Source: an uncultured Oscillospiraceae bacterium (lineage in GTDB: Bacteria > Bacillota > Clostridia > Oscillospirales > Ruminococcaceae). Taken from it: a DNA stretch of 64,000 nt. Positions 1-9,745 of the stretch are shown piece after piece. Position numbers and translations under genes: made by a program. Position 1 is the first letter of the stretch. Each line of letters starts with the position of its first letter. Below the pieces are notes generated by a model that was not told where the DNA came from, did no database searches, and worked only from the letters and a program-made list of their open reading frames with translations. The DNA is taken from positions 17,972-81,971 of the forward strand of contig CAKSEY010000016.1 in assembly GCA_934448295.1 (NCBI GenBank). The letters are read 5' to 3'.

Positions 1-3000
1 TGTAGAAGTCGCCCTCCTCAACGGAAATTTTAACGGTGTAGCTTCCAGCGTTCACCGGTACGGAATCCAGCAGCTCGCCGCCGCTGTAATACTTCACAGT
101 GACAGCGCCTACGCCCTCCATGCCCGGCTTTGCCGTGACGCTTGCAGCCTTTTCCATGTTGTTGAACACAATGTCGTTGGCGGGAGCGAAGTCAAAGTCA
201 GCCGCGGTAAGCTCCGCCTTTTCGATGTTGACGGTGATGTCCTTGGTCATTGTGCCATTATAATAATCGTATTCATGAACCAGCGTAAATGTTTTCTCAT
301 CGACTGTATCCGCCTTCCAGGTCGCCTGCCAGTCCGACTGACCCTGGCTGAAACCATTCGCAATGGTCTTGCCGTCCATTTCAACATATGCCGCGCTCAA
401 CGAATTGGTCGTGGAGAAGCCTGTGTCAAAATCCATGGTCTCGTTTGCGGAAAATACTATGTCGCTGCCGTAAACAAACGGTTCATCGCCCAAAACGCTA
501 AATTTCTGCGTTACGGTGAAGCCAACGGACGGAGCGAATCCCTCGGAGAAGGAGGGATAATATGCCACGCCCCTGCCGCTTTCGCTGTCAATGGTATTCG
601 GCTTCTTCACCCATATTTTATCATCCAGATCGCCAAAAATGCCAAGCGTCATGTTCCAGGTGCTGGAGCCCATACCGAATTCACTTGAACCGCACTTCTC
701 GTCGTAATAGCAGGCAAACCAGGGACCATCATTTTCAAAGCATATAGCGGCTGCTTTTTCGGTTCCGCCGACAAGCCCGACATTGTAGCAGTATACAATA
801 GTTCCGGTACTTTTTGCGCATATGCCGCCAGCCATTGATTGTGAGTTTACGCTGCCTGCGTTATAGCAGTTGCTGATAAGACCCGTATTATATGCGGCAA
901 TGCCGCCCGCGATGTTCCCTGTGTTTGCCACCTCAACGTCCGCATTGTTGCCGCAGCAGTAAATTATACCTTCTGTTTTATTGTCTCTGCATATACTGCC
1001 CGTTGAATAATAACAGCTTATTGAGCCGCTCTCTATGGTGAGATATTCGATAATTCCGTTGTTGACGCCGAACAGCGGGGAAGAGATATTCTTGATAGAA
1101 TACCCGTTGCCGCTGAATCTGCCCGTAAAATTGTTCGCGTCCGTGCCTATGGGTACAAACGACACATTTTTCGACGCGTCGTTCAGGTCGATATCCCCGC
1201 CGAGGACGTAGTTTTTCGCCCAGCATGCCGGGTCGCCTCCGCCGATATCGGCAAGCTCATCTGCCGTGGTTATGAGAGTGTATGCCTGCCAGTCGTGATT
1301 ATCTTCAATACCGAAGTCATAACGCTTCTCATTTTCAACGGAGTATGCCTTTCTGTCCTTAAAGCGCGGGTAGGTGTAGGAATCCTCGCGGAATTTGCCG
1401 TCAGCCGTGCCGACGGAATAGCTCCCCGCCTCCCAGACGCTGTCGCTGAACTCATCGGGAAGCTTGCTGCAAAGCTCCTGCGCGGTAAGTCCGGTGTTGG
1501 TGGTGGCTCCACCATCGTAAAGGTGACCGCTTCCGCAAAGCTCGGAGTTGTAGTAGCAGTAGTTGGAAGTACCGCCTTCGTTAAAGCATACGGGGTCGTA
1601 CACATATCCTCTGCCGGGAACGGTCACAGCCCCCGAGGAATAGCAGTATTCAACCAGAGAACTATTGCGGCCGCAGACTCCGCCGGCATATGAAAGACTT
1701 GCCGACACGTCTGCGATAGCGTAGCAGTTGCTGATCTTGCCATCGCCAGTAGTATTGTATTTATTGTTATATCCGCATATACCGCCAATGTACTGATGTC
1801 CGTTTATAGTTCCCACGAACGAACAGCCGTAGATCACGCCCTCCGACTCGTTATAGCCGCATATACCGCCGACGCAATTATATCCGATGATATTGCCCTC
1901 GACGCCAAGATTCATGATAGTGCCATTATTATAGCCGAAAATGCCTGTATATGCGTTCTGACTAAAATCAGTGCTTGAAAACGGTCTGTTTATATTGACA
2001 TTGCTTATCGTGAAGCCGCAGCCGTCAAATCTGCCGGTGAAATAAACAAGATCGTCGCCGACATATCTGCCTATGGGCGAAACGTCCTTGCCATTAAGGT
2101 CGATATCGTTTTTGAGAACATAGTTCCTGCTCCAGTTTTTACTGTCGTTTCCGATAGCGACAAATTCTTCGGGCGTCGTGATATATGTGAATTCCTGCCA
2201 GTCGTCCTTGCCGTCAATGCCGAAGTTGTACTCCTCCCTTGCGGCAGAGTAAGTCTTTTTGAGACTGTTAGGCTTCAGGTAGGTGTAGGTCACAGTGCGG
2301 AGCTTGCCGTTGGGGGCTGACGTCTCCACCTTACTATCCACAGCCGTCCAGCCGTCCAGACCTGTCGGAAGGGTATTGCCGCAAAGCTCCGCAGAAGCCA
2401 GACCTGCTACGCCATCGCCGCCGCTGCCGACAGCCGGCACAACATTTTTGTCATAGTAGCAGTTTGCTATCGTTATGTCCGTTCCATATTCACTAGTCAG
2501 GCCGCATACGCCGCCGATATTTTCAGTTACAGTTCCTTCACTGGTCTTTTCAGCGATAACTTTTCCGGTGCTGACGCAACAGCTGATTTCCCCTTGCTGC
2601 AGCATACCGCATATGCCGCCCACAGCGAACTTGCCTCTTACTACCGCCGTATTTAAGCAGTCGCGTATTTCTCCATCGAACTCACTGCCGCTGATACCTC
2701 CGACCCAGCTGCCATTGAACGCTCCGCTTACTTCCCCGTCAAAAGAACAGCGATAGATCTTACCGTTATTTCGTCCGCAGATACCGCCGACCTCAGAGCC
2801 GCCGAAGATCGTACCGCTTACAGCAAGATCCATAATCGTACCTTCGTTGATCCTGAACAGCCCCACATAGATACTGCCTGGATCGATACTCTGCTTGTCT
2901 ATCTTGAAATTGCCGATAGTATACCCGGCGCCACCGAGTTTGCCTTTGAATGTCTCCGCTATGGGAGCAATTTCCGCGCCGCCAAAGTCGATATCATTCA

Positions 3001-5152
3001 CGAGAACATAGCAGCCCGAGGGATCATTACTGATATTGCTTAAATCATCCACTGTCTTGATGGGCGTGCACTCCTGCCAGTCTTCCGTGCCGTCAATGCC
3101 GAAGTTGTACTCGTATTTTACGATGGTATAAGCCTTGCCCACGCCATTTAGGCTCGGGTAGACGGTGGTTGTGGTGCGCAGATAGCCGTCGGTAGCCACG
3201 GTGTAGCTGCCCTCATTCCATACGGAGCTGTCAAGCTTATCCGGGACAGCTTCGCATAGCTCCCGCGTGGTCAGACCCTCGCCCACGCCGCCGGCGCTGC
3301 TGACGTCCGAATTGTAATAGCAGTTTGTTATCTTTATATTCATACCGCTGTTCGTACCGCCGACTACGCTGCCAATATAACTGCCCACATCCGTACTAGT
3401 AACTGTGCACACACTGTAGCAGTTGGAAATGGCAACTTTTTTACCTATTTGGCTTATATTGCCGCACACGCCGCCAACTTGATCTTTTGATGAAACGCTG
3501 CCTATGCTATAGCAATTTTCAATTATAGCGTCATTTGAATAATAGGTACCTTGGGAAGAAACATAACCGCATATGCCGCCAGCGTCGTATGCATATTTTC
3601 CTGTTCCCTGCACTGTTCCCGAAAAAGCGCAGTTTCTGATCGTTCCGCAGATGTTAAAGCCGCTTATGCCGCCGACATAGCTCTTACCGATCATCTCACC
3701 ATTTTCAACGTACAGGTCGGTAATAGTGTTTGTGTTCCTGCCAAACAGACCAACGTAGTCACTATCCGGCATGTTGATCGTCACATTGCTTATGGTATGC
3801 CCATCGCCGCTGAATTTACCCGTAAAGTAGATTTCTTCGCCGCCTATGGGCTTAACGTCGGTTCTGCCCTTAAGGTCGATATCATTTGCGAGAACATAGT
3901 TCTTGTCCCAGCTATCGCTGTTATTTCCGATAGCGATAAACTCATCCGCCGACGAAATAAGCATATAGGGGAAAAGCTCGTCATTGACAGTCTTGCCGAA
4001 CGCGTATGCCTTAGCAGGCTGCGATTTAGGTTCCTGACCCTGCTTGCTGACGCCTTTAAGGCAGGGGTATACATAGGTCACATTTTTGAATCTGGGTCCA
4101 TCATGATCAGGGTCGTCAAGGGCTTCGTTAGTTCCGCTTGACCATACCTTTTCATCCCAGTATTTATTCGGGTACCCGCTGCAGAGCTCGGCAGTTGACT
4201 TGTTCTCAGACACTGAGGAATTACTAACAAGACTCGCTCCAATGACAGGCACATCGCTCACGTCTTTATCATTGAAACAATAAACGATCTTTCCGACGCC
4301 AGTGCCGCAAATACCGTAGTAATTGTCTTTGTTTTCGCTGCCTAAGCGACCGAAATTCATACATCTGAGAATATTGCCGATGTTGCTTGAGCATATACCG
4401 CTGTTGGAAATGCCGCCCGCCGCTTCGATACTGCCGCCGTTATAGCAGTCATTAATTGTGGCACCCGAATTATTTGCGGCGCAGATACCGCCGTTATTGC
4501 TTCCTCCAACTATATCTGCCATATTATAGCATTTGCTGATAGTGCCGGAATTGCTCTCGCAAATGCCGCCGACATTGCCGCCGTTAGGGCCTGAGATCTT
4601 CAGCGTTCCGCTCTCAACGCCGCACGCCTCTATTGTACCGCTGTTGTTAGCGCATATTGCGCCTATGCCGTTCAATGAACTGATATTCACGTTTTCAAGA
4701 TAAAGTTTTTTTATCGTGCCGCTGCTGTACCCGAACAATCCCACATGCTTGATGTCGCTGATTTTCAGGTTTTGTATAGTAAACCCCTGTCCGTCAAGAG
4801 TGCCCTTGAAATCCGTTTCTTTGAGGCGTACATCAGAATTGTTATACCCGCCGTAGCTTATCGGAGTCCACTCTTTTTCGCCGAGGTCGATATCGGCGGT
4901 CAGTACGAAAAAATTTCCCTCAAAGGTTTTGCCTTCTTCGTTCACCTGATTTGCAAGCCATGCAAGCTCCTCGCCGCTGGATATCTGGTATGGGTCATTT
5001 TCAGCACCGGAACCGGCGATACCATCTGCGGCATTTCCGCTCCATGCCGCGCTTGCTGTTGTGCTCAGCCGGGGTATGACGAACAGAGCCGCCGCCAGCA
5101 GCACTATCATCGCCATTCCCACGGTCAGAAGCCGTGTTTTCGTCTTTATCAT
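1..5152 (-). CDS. Giant secreted protein with GLUG-like repeats (5' part; runs off the window)
   Basis: Translating from ATG at 5152 gives an open frame with no stop to the window edge, so at least 1717 residues are encoded here and the C-terminus is missing. The start has AGGAGG five bases upstream. Residues 1-35 form a signal peptide: a basic MIKTKTR start, a hydrophobic core and a TASA-AW cleavage site. The rest is built of repeated blocks. Each has a 'DIDL...PIG...FTGxFxGxGxxIxN' segment, short GGI(C/S)GxNxGxI motifs with NCY/CYN residues typical of GLUG-like beta-helical surface proteins, and a linker resembling YNFGIDGxxDWQ. The last part, near base 1, looks like Ig-like or MBG-like repeats. 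Such proteins are exported and usually surface-attached or adhesive; the anchor would lie beyond the window. The role is inferred. Confidence 0.85.
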   Translation of the reverse strand, partial: MIKTKTRLLTVGMAMIVLLAAALFVIPRLSTTASAAWSGNAADGIAGSGAENDPYQISSGEELAWLANQVNEEGKTFEGNFFVLTADIDLGEKEWTPISYGGYNNSDVRLKETDFKGTLDGQGFTIQNLKISDIKHVGLFGYSSGTIKKLYLENVNISSLNGIGAICANNSGTIEACGVESGTLKISGPNGGNVGGICESNSGTISKCYNMADIVGGSNNGGICAANNSGATINDCYNGGSIEAAGGISNSGICSSNIGNILRCMNFGRLGSENKDNYYGICGTGVGKIVYCFNDKDVSDVPVIGASLVSNSSVSENKSTAELCSGYPNKYWDEKVWSSGTNEALDDPDHDGPRFKNVTYVYPCLKGVSKQGQEPKSQPAKAYAFGKTVNDELFPYMLISSADEFIAIGNNSDSWDKNYVLANDIDLKGRTDVKPIGGEEIYFTGKFSGDGHTISNVTINMPDSDYVGLFGRNTNTITDLYVENGEMIGKSYVGGISGFNICGTIRNCAFSGTVQGTGKYAYDAGGICGYVSSQGTYYSNDAIIENCYSIGSVSSKDQVGGVCGNISQIGKKVAISNCYSVCTVTSTDVGSYIGSVVGGTNSGMNIKITNCYYNSDVSSAGGVGEGLTTRELCEAVPDKLDSSVWNEGSYTVATDGYLRTTTTVYPSLNGVGKAYTIVKYEYNFGIDGTEDWQECTPIKTVDDLSNISNDPSGCYVLVNDIDFGGAEIAPIAETFKGKLGGAGYTIGNFKIDKQSIDPGSIYVGLFRINEGTIMDLAVSGTIFGGSEVGGICGRNNGKIYRCSFDGEVSGAFNGSWVGGISGSEFDGEIRDCLNTAVVRGKFAVGGICGMLQQGEISCCVSTGKVIAEKTSEGTVTENIGGVCGLTSEYGTDITIANCYYDKNVVPAVGSGGDGVAGLASAELCGNTLPTGLDGWTAVDSKVETSAPNGKLRTVTYTYLKPNSLKKTYSAAREEYNFGIDGKDDWQEFTYITTPEEFVAIGNDSKNWSRNYVLKNDIDLNGKDVSPIGRYVGDDLVYFTGRFDGCGFTISNVNINRPFSSTDFSQNAYTGIFGYNNGTIMNLGVEGNIIGYNCVGGICGYNESEGVIYGCSFVGTINGHQYIGGICGYNNKYNTTGDGKISNCYAIADVSASLSYAGGVCGRNSSLVEYCYSSGAVTVPGRGYVYDPVCFNEGGTSNYCYYNSELCGSGHLYDGGATTNTGLTAQELCSKLPDEFSDSVWEAGSYSVGTADGKFREDSYTYPRFKDRKAYSVENEKRYDFGIEDNHDWQAYTLITTADELADIGGGDPACWAKNYVLGGDIDLNDASKNVSFVPIGTDANNFTGRFSGNGYSIKNISSPLFGVNNGIIEYLTIESGSISCYYSTGSICRDNKTEGIIYCCGNNADVEVANTGNIAGGIAAYNTGLISNCYNAGSVNSQSMAGGICAKSTGTIVYCYNVGLVGGTEKAAAICFENDGPWFACYYDEKCGSSEFGMGSSTWNMTLGIFGDLDDKIWVKKPNTIDSESGRGVAYYPSFSEGFAPSVGFTVTQKFSVLGDEPFVYGSDIVFSANETMDFDTGFSTTNSLSAAYVEMDGKTIANGFSQGQSDWQATWKADTVDEKTFTLVHEYDYYNGTMTKDITVNIEKAELTAADFDFAPANDIVFNNMEKAASVTAKPGMEGVGAVTVKYYSGGELLDSVPVNAGSYTVKISVEEGDFY

Positions 5153-5241
5153 AATTACCTCCTGATTCAGACATTTCATCTACCAAAAACAAAAGCTGGA
5201 TAAAAATAAACTATTTTTTACACAGTATACCTATTTTATCT

Positions 5242-5271
5242 ATTATACAATATAGAACGGTAAACTGTCAA
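5242..5271 (-). promoter_or_regulatory. Sigma-A-type promoter for the giant GLUG-like gene
   Basis: Read on the minus strand: TTGACA at 5271-5266, an 18-bp spacer and TATAAT at 5247-5242. The leader to the ATG at 5152 is about 85 nt. Both boxes match consensus; the spacer is one base longer than ideal. Confidence 0.75.
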
Positions 5272-5339
5272 TACATAATTTGACAAAAAAATGAGCCAAT
5301 TGGTGTTTTGCCCCATTAAAACCCCAATTAAATCCAGAA

Positions 5340-5371
5340 CCGCGCACATTTCCAGCCGGAAACATGCGCGG
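5340..5371. terminator. Long hairpin between convergent-side ends, likely terminator
   Basis: CCGCGCA and TTTCC on the left pair with GGAAA and TGCGCGG on the right, interrupted by one CA/CA mismatch. It lies just past the stop of the 451-aa gene on the minus strand. The minus-strand tail is only moderately T-rich (TTCTGGATTT), so termination strength is uncertain. Confidence 0.5.
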
Positions 5372-5419
5372 TAGCTTTTATATGGCGGGGGTTACTGGTC
5401 TTTATGCGCCCAGGGGGAT

Positions 5420-6775
5420 TCAAAGTGATAATCCATACGATTTCAGGATTTCCGTATTCTGCGCTTTGCGGCGTTCGATCTCAAGCAGCACCTTGGGGTG
5501 TATCACAGGGTCGTTAAAGAATTCATAATTCTCTACCGCACTTTGATGTTCCTCCTCAGTGGTGGGTATGGTGCCGTTAATTATATCTTCTAGCCTCCCT
5601 TTCAGTTCTTCATCATCAGCTACAATATATAGAAATCCCTCATTAGCGTCACCACAACCGCCAAAATTTAATCTTCTGTTAAAATTGTTTATACTGCAGC
5701 TTTGCTCTAATCTTTTAAGATAGCTTAAGCTTGAGCGAATATCAACAGCGGTGCTAATTTGTGGGAGAATATACTTTTTAGTCAGTTCCAGCGTATAATT
5801 TAGTGCATCATACAATGAAGACTCATTATATTCTTCAAATTGAAAACTATATACTTTTTTCCAGAATTCAGCATCAAACTCTGAATTAGGAGTTGTCAGT
5901 TTATAGAATTTACTAATGGAACCCAGCCAGTTAGAATTGTCATCTGGTGAAATATTTAAATCCACTTTATAACGATAGACTGTTGCTATTCCACCTATAA
6001 TATCAAATCTTTTGAACCCGTAGTTAGGGCACCACATTTCCATATACGATATGATGTGAATAATTTCCCCGCCCGGCACAACCCGCACGAAATAAGGATA
6101 TTTGCCCTTGATAAGCTGAAATCCAAGCGGCTTGAGAGCCTCCCCGTATACCTGCTTGAACGCCGCTTTAAGCGTGACCCTTTTCCCTGCGGCACTTTTG
6201 AAATAAAACGGCTGGACATTCTTATCTTCACCCGCCAAGTTCATCAGCTCATCAAAATCCGCGTAAATGTAATCCGGATCAATTTTGAGTTCATCCGCCA
6301 TCTCCACCAATGCATCCTCGACAAATACTGCATTTTTTGCCACTGTTTCAGAGAACTGCTCCCATGTTTTGCCCTCTGCCAGAAGCGGCTCCCAGAGCTT
6401 TTGCGTTCCTCTTTCCGGTTTTTCAACGCCATATCCCGAGGCGTCCCCGACTGTAACCCCATCCTTACCGCCGTTCGGAGCGAAAAGGTGTATATACGCA
6501 AAGTCGCTGTCTATCACATCCATCATAAACGCGCTTGTGTTCAGCGCCGCCGACATATCCAGTGCGTCTTTGCTCGATTTTATGCGGTCATCCTTGTAAT
6601 CCTTGTTCACTAACGTGACCCAACCCTCACCGAAGGCGAACACATACGACTGCTCTGCCTCGTCTTCCGAGCACCGCACAAACCCGCGCTTTTTCATAAT
6701 GCCGCAGAAAGAATTTATTAATTTCATCCTTCCGACATTATCCTTCACATGTACTGTTGTTGAAAATCTGCCCAT
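5420..6775 (-). CDS. Uncharacterised 451-aa protein, paralogue A
   Basis: Cytoplasmic-looking protein with no signal peptide or membrane segment. It is clearly paralogous to the neighbour at 6799-8202. Both begin MGRF, and both share an N-terminal block with KKRG, a Cys, EDEA and GWVTL, a middle block containing GTQKLWEPLLA and FSETVA, and a third block of the form FKxVxGxALxPLGFQLIxGxYPYFVRVVPGGEIIH. That third block resembles the DUF4304 type of domain; this is a resemblance only. Start ATG at 6775 follows AAGGGGG. The stop-to-start gap to the upstream paralogue is 23 bp, so the two form one operon. Function is unknown. Tandem divergent paralogues of this type are sometimes immunity-like, but no toxin is visible nearby. 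Confidence 0.8.
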   Translation of the reverse strand: MGRFSTTVHVKDNVGRMKLINSFCGIMKKRGFVRCSEDEAEQSYVFAFGEGWVTLVNKDYKDDRIKSSKDALDMSAALNTSAFMMDVIDSDFAYIHLFAPNGGKDGVTVGDASGYGVEKPERGTQKLWEPLLAEGKTWEQFSETVAKNAVFVEDALVEMADELKIDPDYIYADFDELMNLAGEDKNVQPFYFKSAAGKRVTLKAAFKQVYGEALKPLGFQLIKGKYPYFVRVVPGGEIIHIISYMEMWCPNYGFKRFDIIGGIATVYRYKVDLNISPDDNSNWLGSISKFYKLTTPNSEFDAEFWKKVYSFQFEEYNESSLYDALNYTLELTKKYILPQISTAVDIRSSLSYLKRLEQSCSINNFNRRLNFGGCGDANEGFLYIVADDEELKGRLEDIINGTIPTTEEEHQSAVENYEFFNDPVIHPKVLLEIERRKAQNTEILKSYGLSL

Positions 6776-6798
6776 GTTGTACCCCCTTTATAGATCAC

Positions 6799-8202
6799 TT
6801 ATCCCGTAAACGATAATCCATACGATCTCAGGATCTCTGTATTCTGCGCTTTGCGGCGTTCCAGCTCCGCCGTATATCTCGCCAACGATTCCGGATCGTT
6901 GAGAACATTTTCAATCAGTGATATCTCACGCTGAAAAAACTCATTGGCTCTTTGAAGCCGCTTTTCACATTCTTCAGGCGTATATTCGTTTACCCCCTGT
7001 TCCATTTTTTGTTTATAATTATCATTGTATTTTTTAATATCTTTTTTGATTATGTCGGAGTAGTTTTTAGTTTTAAGTAACAACAGTCCCTCAAAGCCTT
7101 CTTGGAAACTTAACGGCATACCCATTTGAAAAAAGCACCAGATAGCCGAATCAATATCGACCGCCTTTGAAATAACGGGCAGCAAAATCTTACGCGTAAC
7201 ATCCAGCGAGTGGTTCAGCTCATAAAGCATTTCGCTTTCATCGTCGGCTGTAAACAAAAACTCATGAAACCCGCCTTCATAAGCAAAATCGTATTTTATA
7301 TCGTCGTTCGCGTTACTTATGTCAGAATTGCTCCGCATCCAATTCACATTCTCATCCCACGGATTTTTGCTTAAATCAATTTCATCACGATATACAGTCG
7401 CTATCCCGCCAAATATCTTAAAGCATTTCTTCCCTCTTTGGTTTGTGGTTTCGTTTAATAACGTAATAACGTGAATGATTTCTCCGCCCGGCACAACCCG
7501 CACGAAATAAGGATATCTGCCCTCGATAAGCTGAAATCCAAGCGGTTCAAGAGCCTTTCCGAACACCTTCTTAAACGCTGTGTTCAAAGTCATCGGCTTG
7601 CCCGCGCCTATTTTCTTGAAATAAAGCGCAGTGATGTTCCCGTCGTCCGTAATCTCCGAAAGATCGCGGTAATCCGCTGCGATAAACCGCGGGTCTATAC
7701 CCAGCAGCAGCGCAAACCTGCCGAGCGCGTCCTCGACAAAGACATCATTCCCTGCCACTGTTTCAGAGAACTGCCCCCATGTTCTGCCATCTGCCAGAAG
7801 CGGCTCCCAGAGCTTTTGCGTTCCTCTCGCAGGTTCTTCTATGCCGTACCCTGAGCCGTCCCCGACTATCACGTCGTCCACATCGTCCTTGCCGCCGTTC
7901 TGGGCGTTGAGCCTAAGGAGCGCGAAATCGCTGTCCACCACCTCAACCGAAAACGCGCTTGTTTTCAGCGCCGCCGCAGCCTGTTCCGAATCCTCGTCCG
8001 CTTTCTTCGGATTTTCTGAATAGTCCTTCGCCAGGAGCGTCACCCAGCCGCCGTCGCTGAATGCAAGGAGATACGACCATACCGCTTCGTCCTCGCCGCA
8101 GGGTTCCATCCCGCGCTTTTTCATCAAATCGCAGAATGAGTTTTTGAACTCCATCCAGCTTTTGCTGTATTTGATCTGTACATTTGAAATGAATCTGCCC
8201 AT
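6799..8202 (-). CDS. Uncharacterised 467-aa protein, paralogue B
   Basis: First gene of a two-gene operon with paralogue A. ATG at 8202 (MGRFISNVQIKY) is preferred over a start four codons earlier because GGAGG lies six bases before it and the start MGRF matches paralogue A. The same three blocks are present: KKRG-C-EDEA near residue 30, GTQKLWEPLLADG near 125, and PLGFQLIEGRYPYFVRVVPGGEIIH near 225. The C-terminal third is divergent and charged and ends in an ERRKAQNTEILRSYGLS tail. Paralogue A has almost the same tail, so the extreme C-terminus is under constraint. No catalytic motif or membrane segment was recognised. Function unknown. Confidence 0.8.
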   Translation of the reverse strand: MGRFISNVQIKYSKSWMEFKNSFCDLMKKRGMEPCGEDEAVWSYLLAFSDGGWVTLLAKDYSENPKKADEDSEQAAAALKTSAFSVEVVDSDFALLRLNAQNGGKDDVDDVIVGDGSGYGIEEPARGTQKLWEPLLADGRTWGQFSETVAGNDVFVEDALGRFALLLGIDPRFIAADYRDLSEITDDGNITALYFKKIGAGKPMTLNTAFKKVFGKALEPLGFQLIEGRYPYFVRVVPGGEIIHVITLLNETTNQRGKKCFKIFGGIATVYRDEIDLSKNPWDENVNWMRSNSDISNANDDIKYDFAYEGGFHEFLFTADDESEMLYELNHSLDVTRKILLPVISKAVDIDSAIWCFFQMGMPLSFQEGFEGLLLLKTKNYSDIIKKDIKKYNDNYKQKMEQGVNEYTPEECEKRLQRANEFFQREISLIENVLNDPESLARYTAELERRKAQNTEILRSYGLSFTG

Positions 8203-8263
8203 AATTACCTCCACCTGAAATCATTCAGAATATGTGATTATATCCGCCAAATAATATAGTTAT

Positions 8264-8292
8264 ATTGTAGCATAAATTTCATGCTAAATCAA
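8264..8292 (-). promoter_or_regulatory. Promoter for the paralogue B-A operon
   Basis: Minus strand: TTGATT at 8292-8287, a 17-bp spacer and TACAAT at 8269-8264. It lies about 60 bp upstream of the ATG at 8202, and its -35 lies next to the YibE/F remnant. Confidence 0.6.
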
Positions 8293-8311
8293 TAGCAAAT
8301 TTCAAATAGTC

Positions 8312-8638
8312 TTGAAAAAAATTGGGTACAGAAAGATAGTCTTTGCCGGGCAGACCGGACTGCGCGCGGTGCTTTCGTTTATCCTGACCATTCTGCTGAT
8401 ATGGAAAGTCGTGGTGCCGCTGTATCTTAACAGCATTTCCCCGATGGTTTCCGGCATTGTGATAATTTCGGTGCTGTCCGTGATAATCGTATCGCTGGTA
8501 TACGGATTCGACCGCCGGGCGTTTTCCTCCTCGCTGGGAATAATCATCGGTCTGGCGTTCACGGCGGTGCTGGGCGGAGTGTTCACAAAGCTTCATCATT
8601 TATTGGAACGGCAGGCGATAATAAATAACAACAAATAA
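8312..8638 (+). pseudogene. YibE/F-family membrane protein fragment
   Basis: The open frame encodes about 108 residues with three hydrophobic segments. 'TGLRAVLSF', 'VVPLYL' and 'LGIIIGLAFTAVLGGVF.KLHHL' match my memory of the central part of YibE/F family membrane proteins, which are normally about 350-400 residues. The N-terminal membrane segment and extracytoplasmic part are missing, as are the later membrane helices. The only start is TTG, with no ribosome site, and the frame ends shortly after the third segment in a low-complexity INNNK tail. I read it as a remnant of a deleted gene, although a short expressed membrane protein cannot be excluded. Confidence 0.55.
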
Positions 8639-8667
8639 CCTGTCATGACGGCAGGTTATTTTGCTTT
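8633..8667 (+). terminator. Rho-independent terminator after the YibE/F remnant
   Basis: A perfect 10-bp stem, AAATAACCTG / CAGGTTATTT, with a 9-nt loop, followed by TTGCTTT. It could also stop transcription from the other side. Confidence 0.7.
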
Positions 8668-8902
8668 ATAAACAGATGAAGAATTTTGTTTTGCAACATT
8701 CGAACGAATTTAATATAATAAACAAATTCACTTTTACAAATCGAAATATAGTCTGACCGCAGCAGAATAATTCAAGTAATTTAGGCAGTTTCAATACTTT
8801 CGCGAGCTTTTGTGCAAAGATTCACTCTATGGCATTTTTAATATATTATGCAAGTTTAATATAGAAATCTTGCACATTTCTCATAAAAATGATTTTTTTG
8901 TA
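8668..8902. other. AT-rich intergenic stretch, no gene seen
   Basis: Between the terminator and the amino acid transporter promoter I see no open frame, repeat or riboswitch-like structure. The AT-richness probably provides upstream promoter context only. Confidence 0.4.
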
Positions 8903-8931
8903 TTGACAGCTTGCAACTTGAGGTGTATAAT
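8903..8931 (+). promoter_or_regulatory. Consensus promoter of the amino acid ABC operon
   Basis: TTGACA at 8903-8908, a 17-bp spacer, TATAAT at 8926-8931: a perfect housekeeping promoter. It is 62 bp upstream of the ATPase start. No T-box or leader structure is visible in the short leader. Confidence 0.85.
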
Positions 8932-8993
8932 CTAGTCATAAAAACAAATCCGGGAAGCCCGGAGCACAAGGAAAACAGGGAAAGGACAGCTCT

Positions 8994-9719
8994 ATGATAC
9001 GTTTGGAAGATGTACATAAAAGCTTTGGAGATTTTGAAGTTCTGAAAGGCATAAACCTTCATGTCAAGGAAGGCGAGAAGCTGGTAATAATCGGACCCAG
9101 CGGCTCGGGAAAGAGCACGCTTATCCGCTGCATGAACTACCTGGAGGAACCCACCTCCGGAAAGGTATACATTCACAACCACCTGATGAGCAGAAAGCGC
9201 AGGGCGTTCATAAATAAGGTTCATTCCTCGATGGTTTTTCAGCAGTTCAACCTGTACCCGCACATGACGGTAATGGAAAACCTGACTCTCGCCCCAATGA
9301 AGCTGAAAAAAGTACCGAAATTCGAAGCCGAACAGACGGCGATGAAGTACCTGAAACGCGTCGGTCTGGAGGAAAAGGCGAACGTCTACCCCACCACGCT
9401 CTCCGGCGGACAGCAGCAGAGGATCGCGATCGCAAGGGCGCTCACCATGCAGAACCGCGTGATATTCTTTGACGAGCCGACCTCGGCGCTCGACCCGGAA
9501 ATGGTTCAGGAGGTTCTTGATGTAATGATCGAGCTTTCCCACGAAAAGAACTTCACCATGGTGGTAGTCACCCACGAGATGGGCTTCGCCCGGGAGGTCG
9601 CCGACAGGATAGTTTTCGTGGACGGCGGCAGGATCCTCGAGGAGGGCACCCCGGAGCACTTCTTCACCAACCCCACAAACGAGCGAACTAAAGCGTTCCT
9701 CAGCAAGATAATCCGTTGA
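8994..9719 (+). CDS. Polar amino acid ABC transporter, ATP-binding protein
   Basis: A 241-aa ATPase of the GlnQ/HisP type that powers amino acid import at the inner face of the membrane. Walker A GPSGSGKST lies near residues 36-44, the Q-loop is in FQQFNLYPHMTVMENL, the signature LSGGQQQR is near 136, Walker B is VIFFDEPTSALDP, and the switch histidine is in VTHEMGF. Length is normal for the family. It is the first gene of a four-gene operon: ATPase, binding protein, permease, permease. A 45-bp MITE-like hairpin separates it from the binding-protein gene. The substrate cannot be read from sequence; polar amino acids or cystine are typical. Confidence 0.93.
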   Translation: MIRLEDVHKSFGDFEVLKGINLHVKEGEKLVIIGPSGSGKSTLIRCMNYLEEPTSGKVYIHNHLMSRKRRAFINKVHSSMVFQQFNLYPHMTVMENLTLAPMKLKKVPKFEAEQTAMKYLKRVGLEEKANVYPTTLSGGQQQRIAIARALTMQNRVIFFDEPTSALDPEMVQEVLDVMIELSHEKNFTMVVVTHEMGFAREVADRIVFVDGGRILEEGTPEHFFTNPTNERTKAFLSKIIR

Positions 9720-9745
9720 TACAGCCGTTTGGCTGACTATAAATA

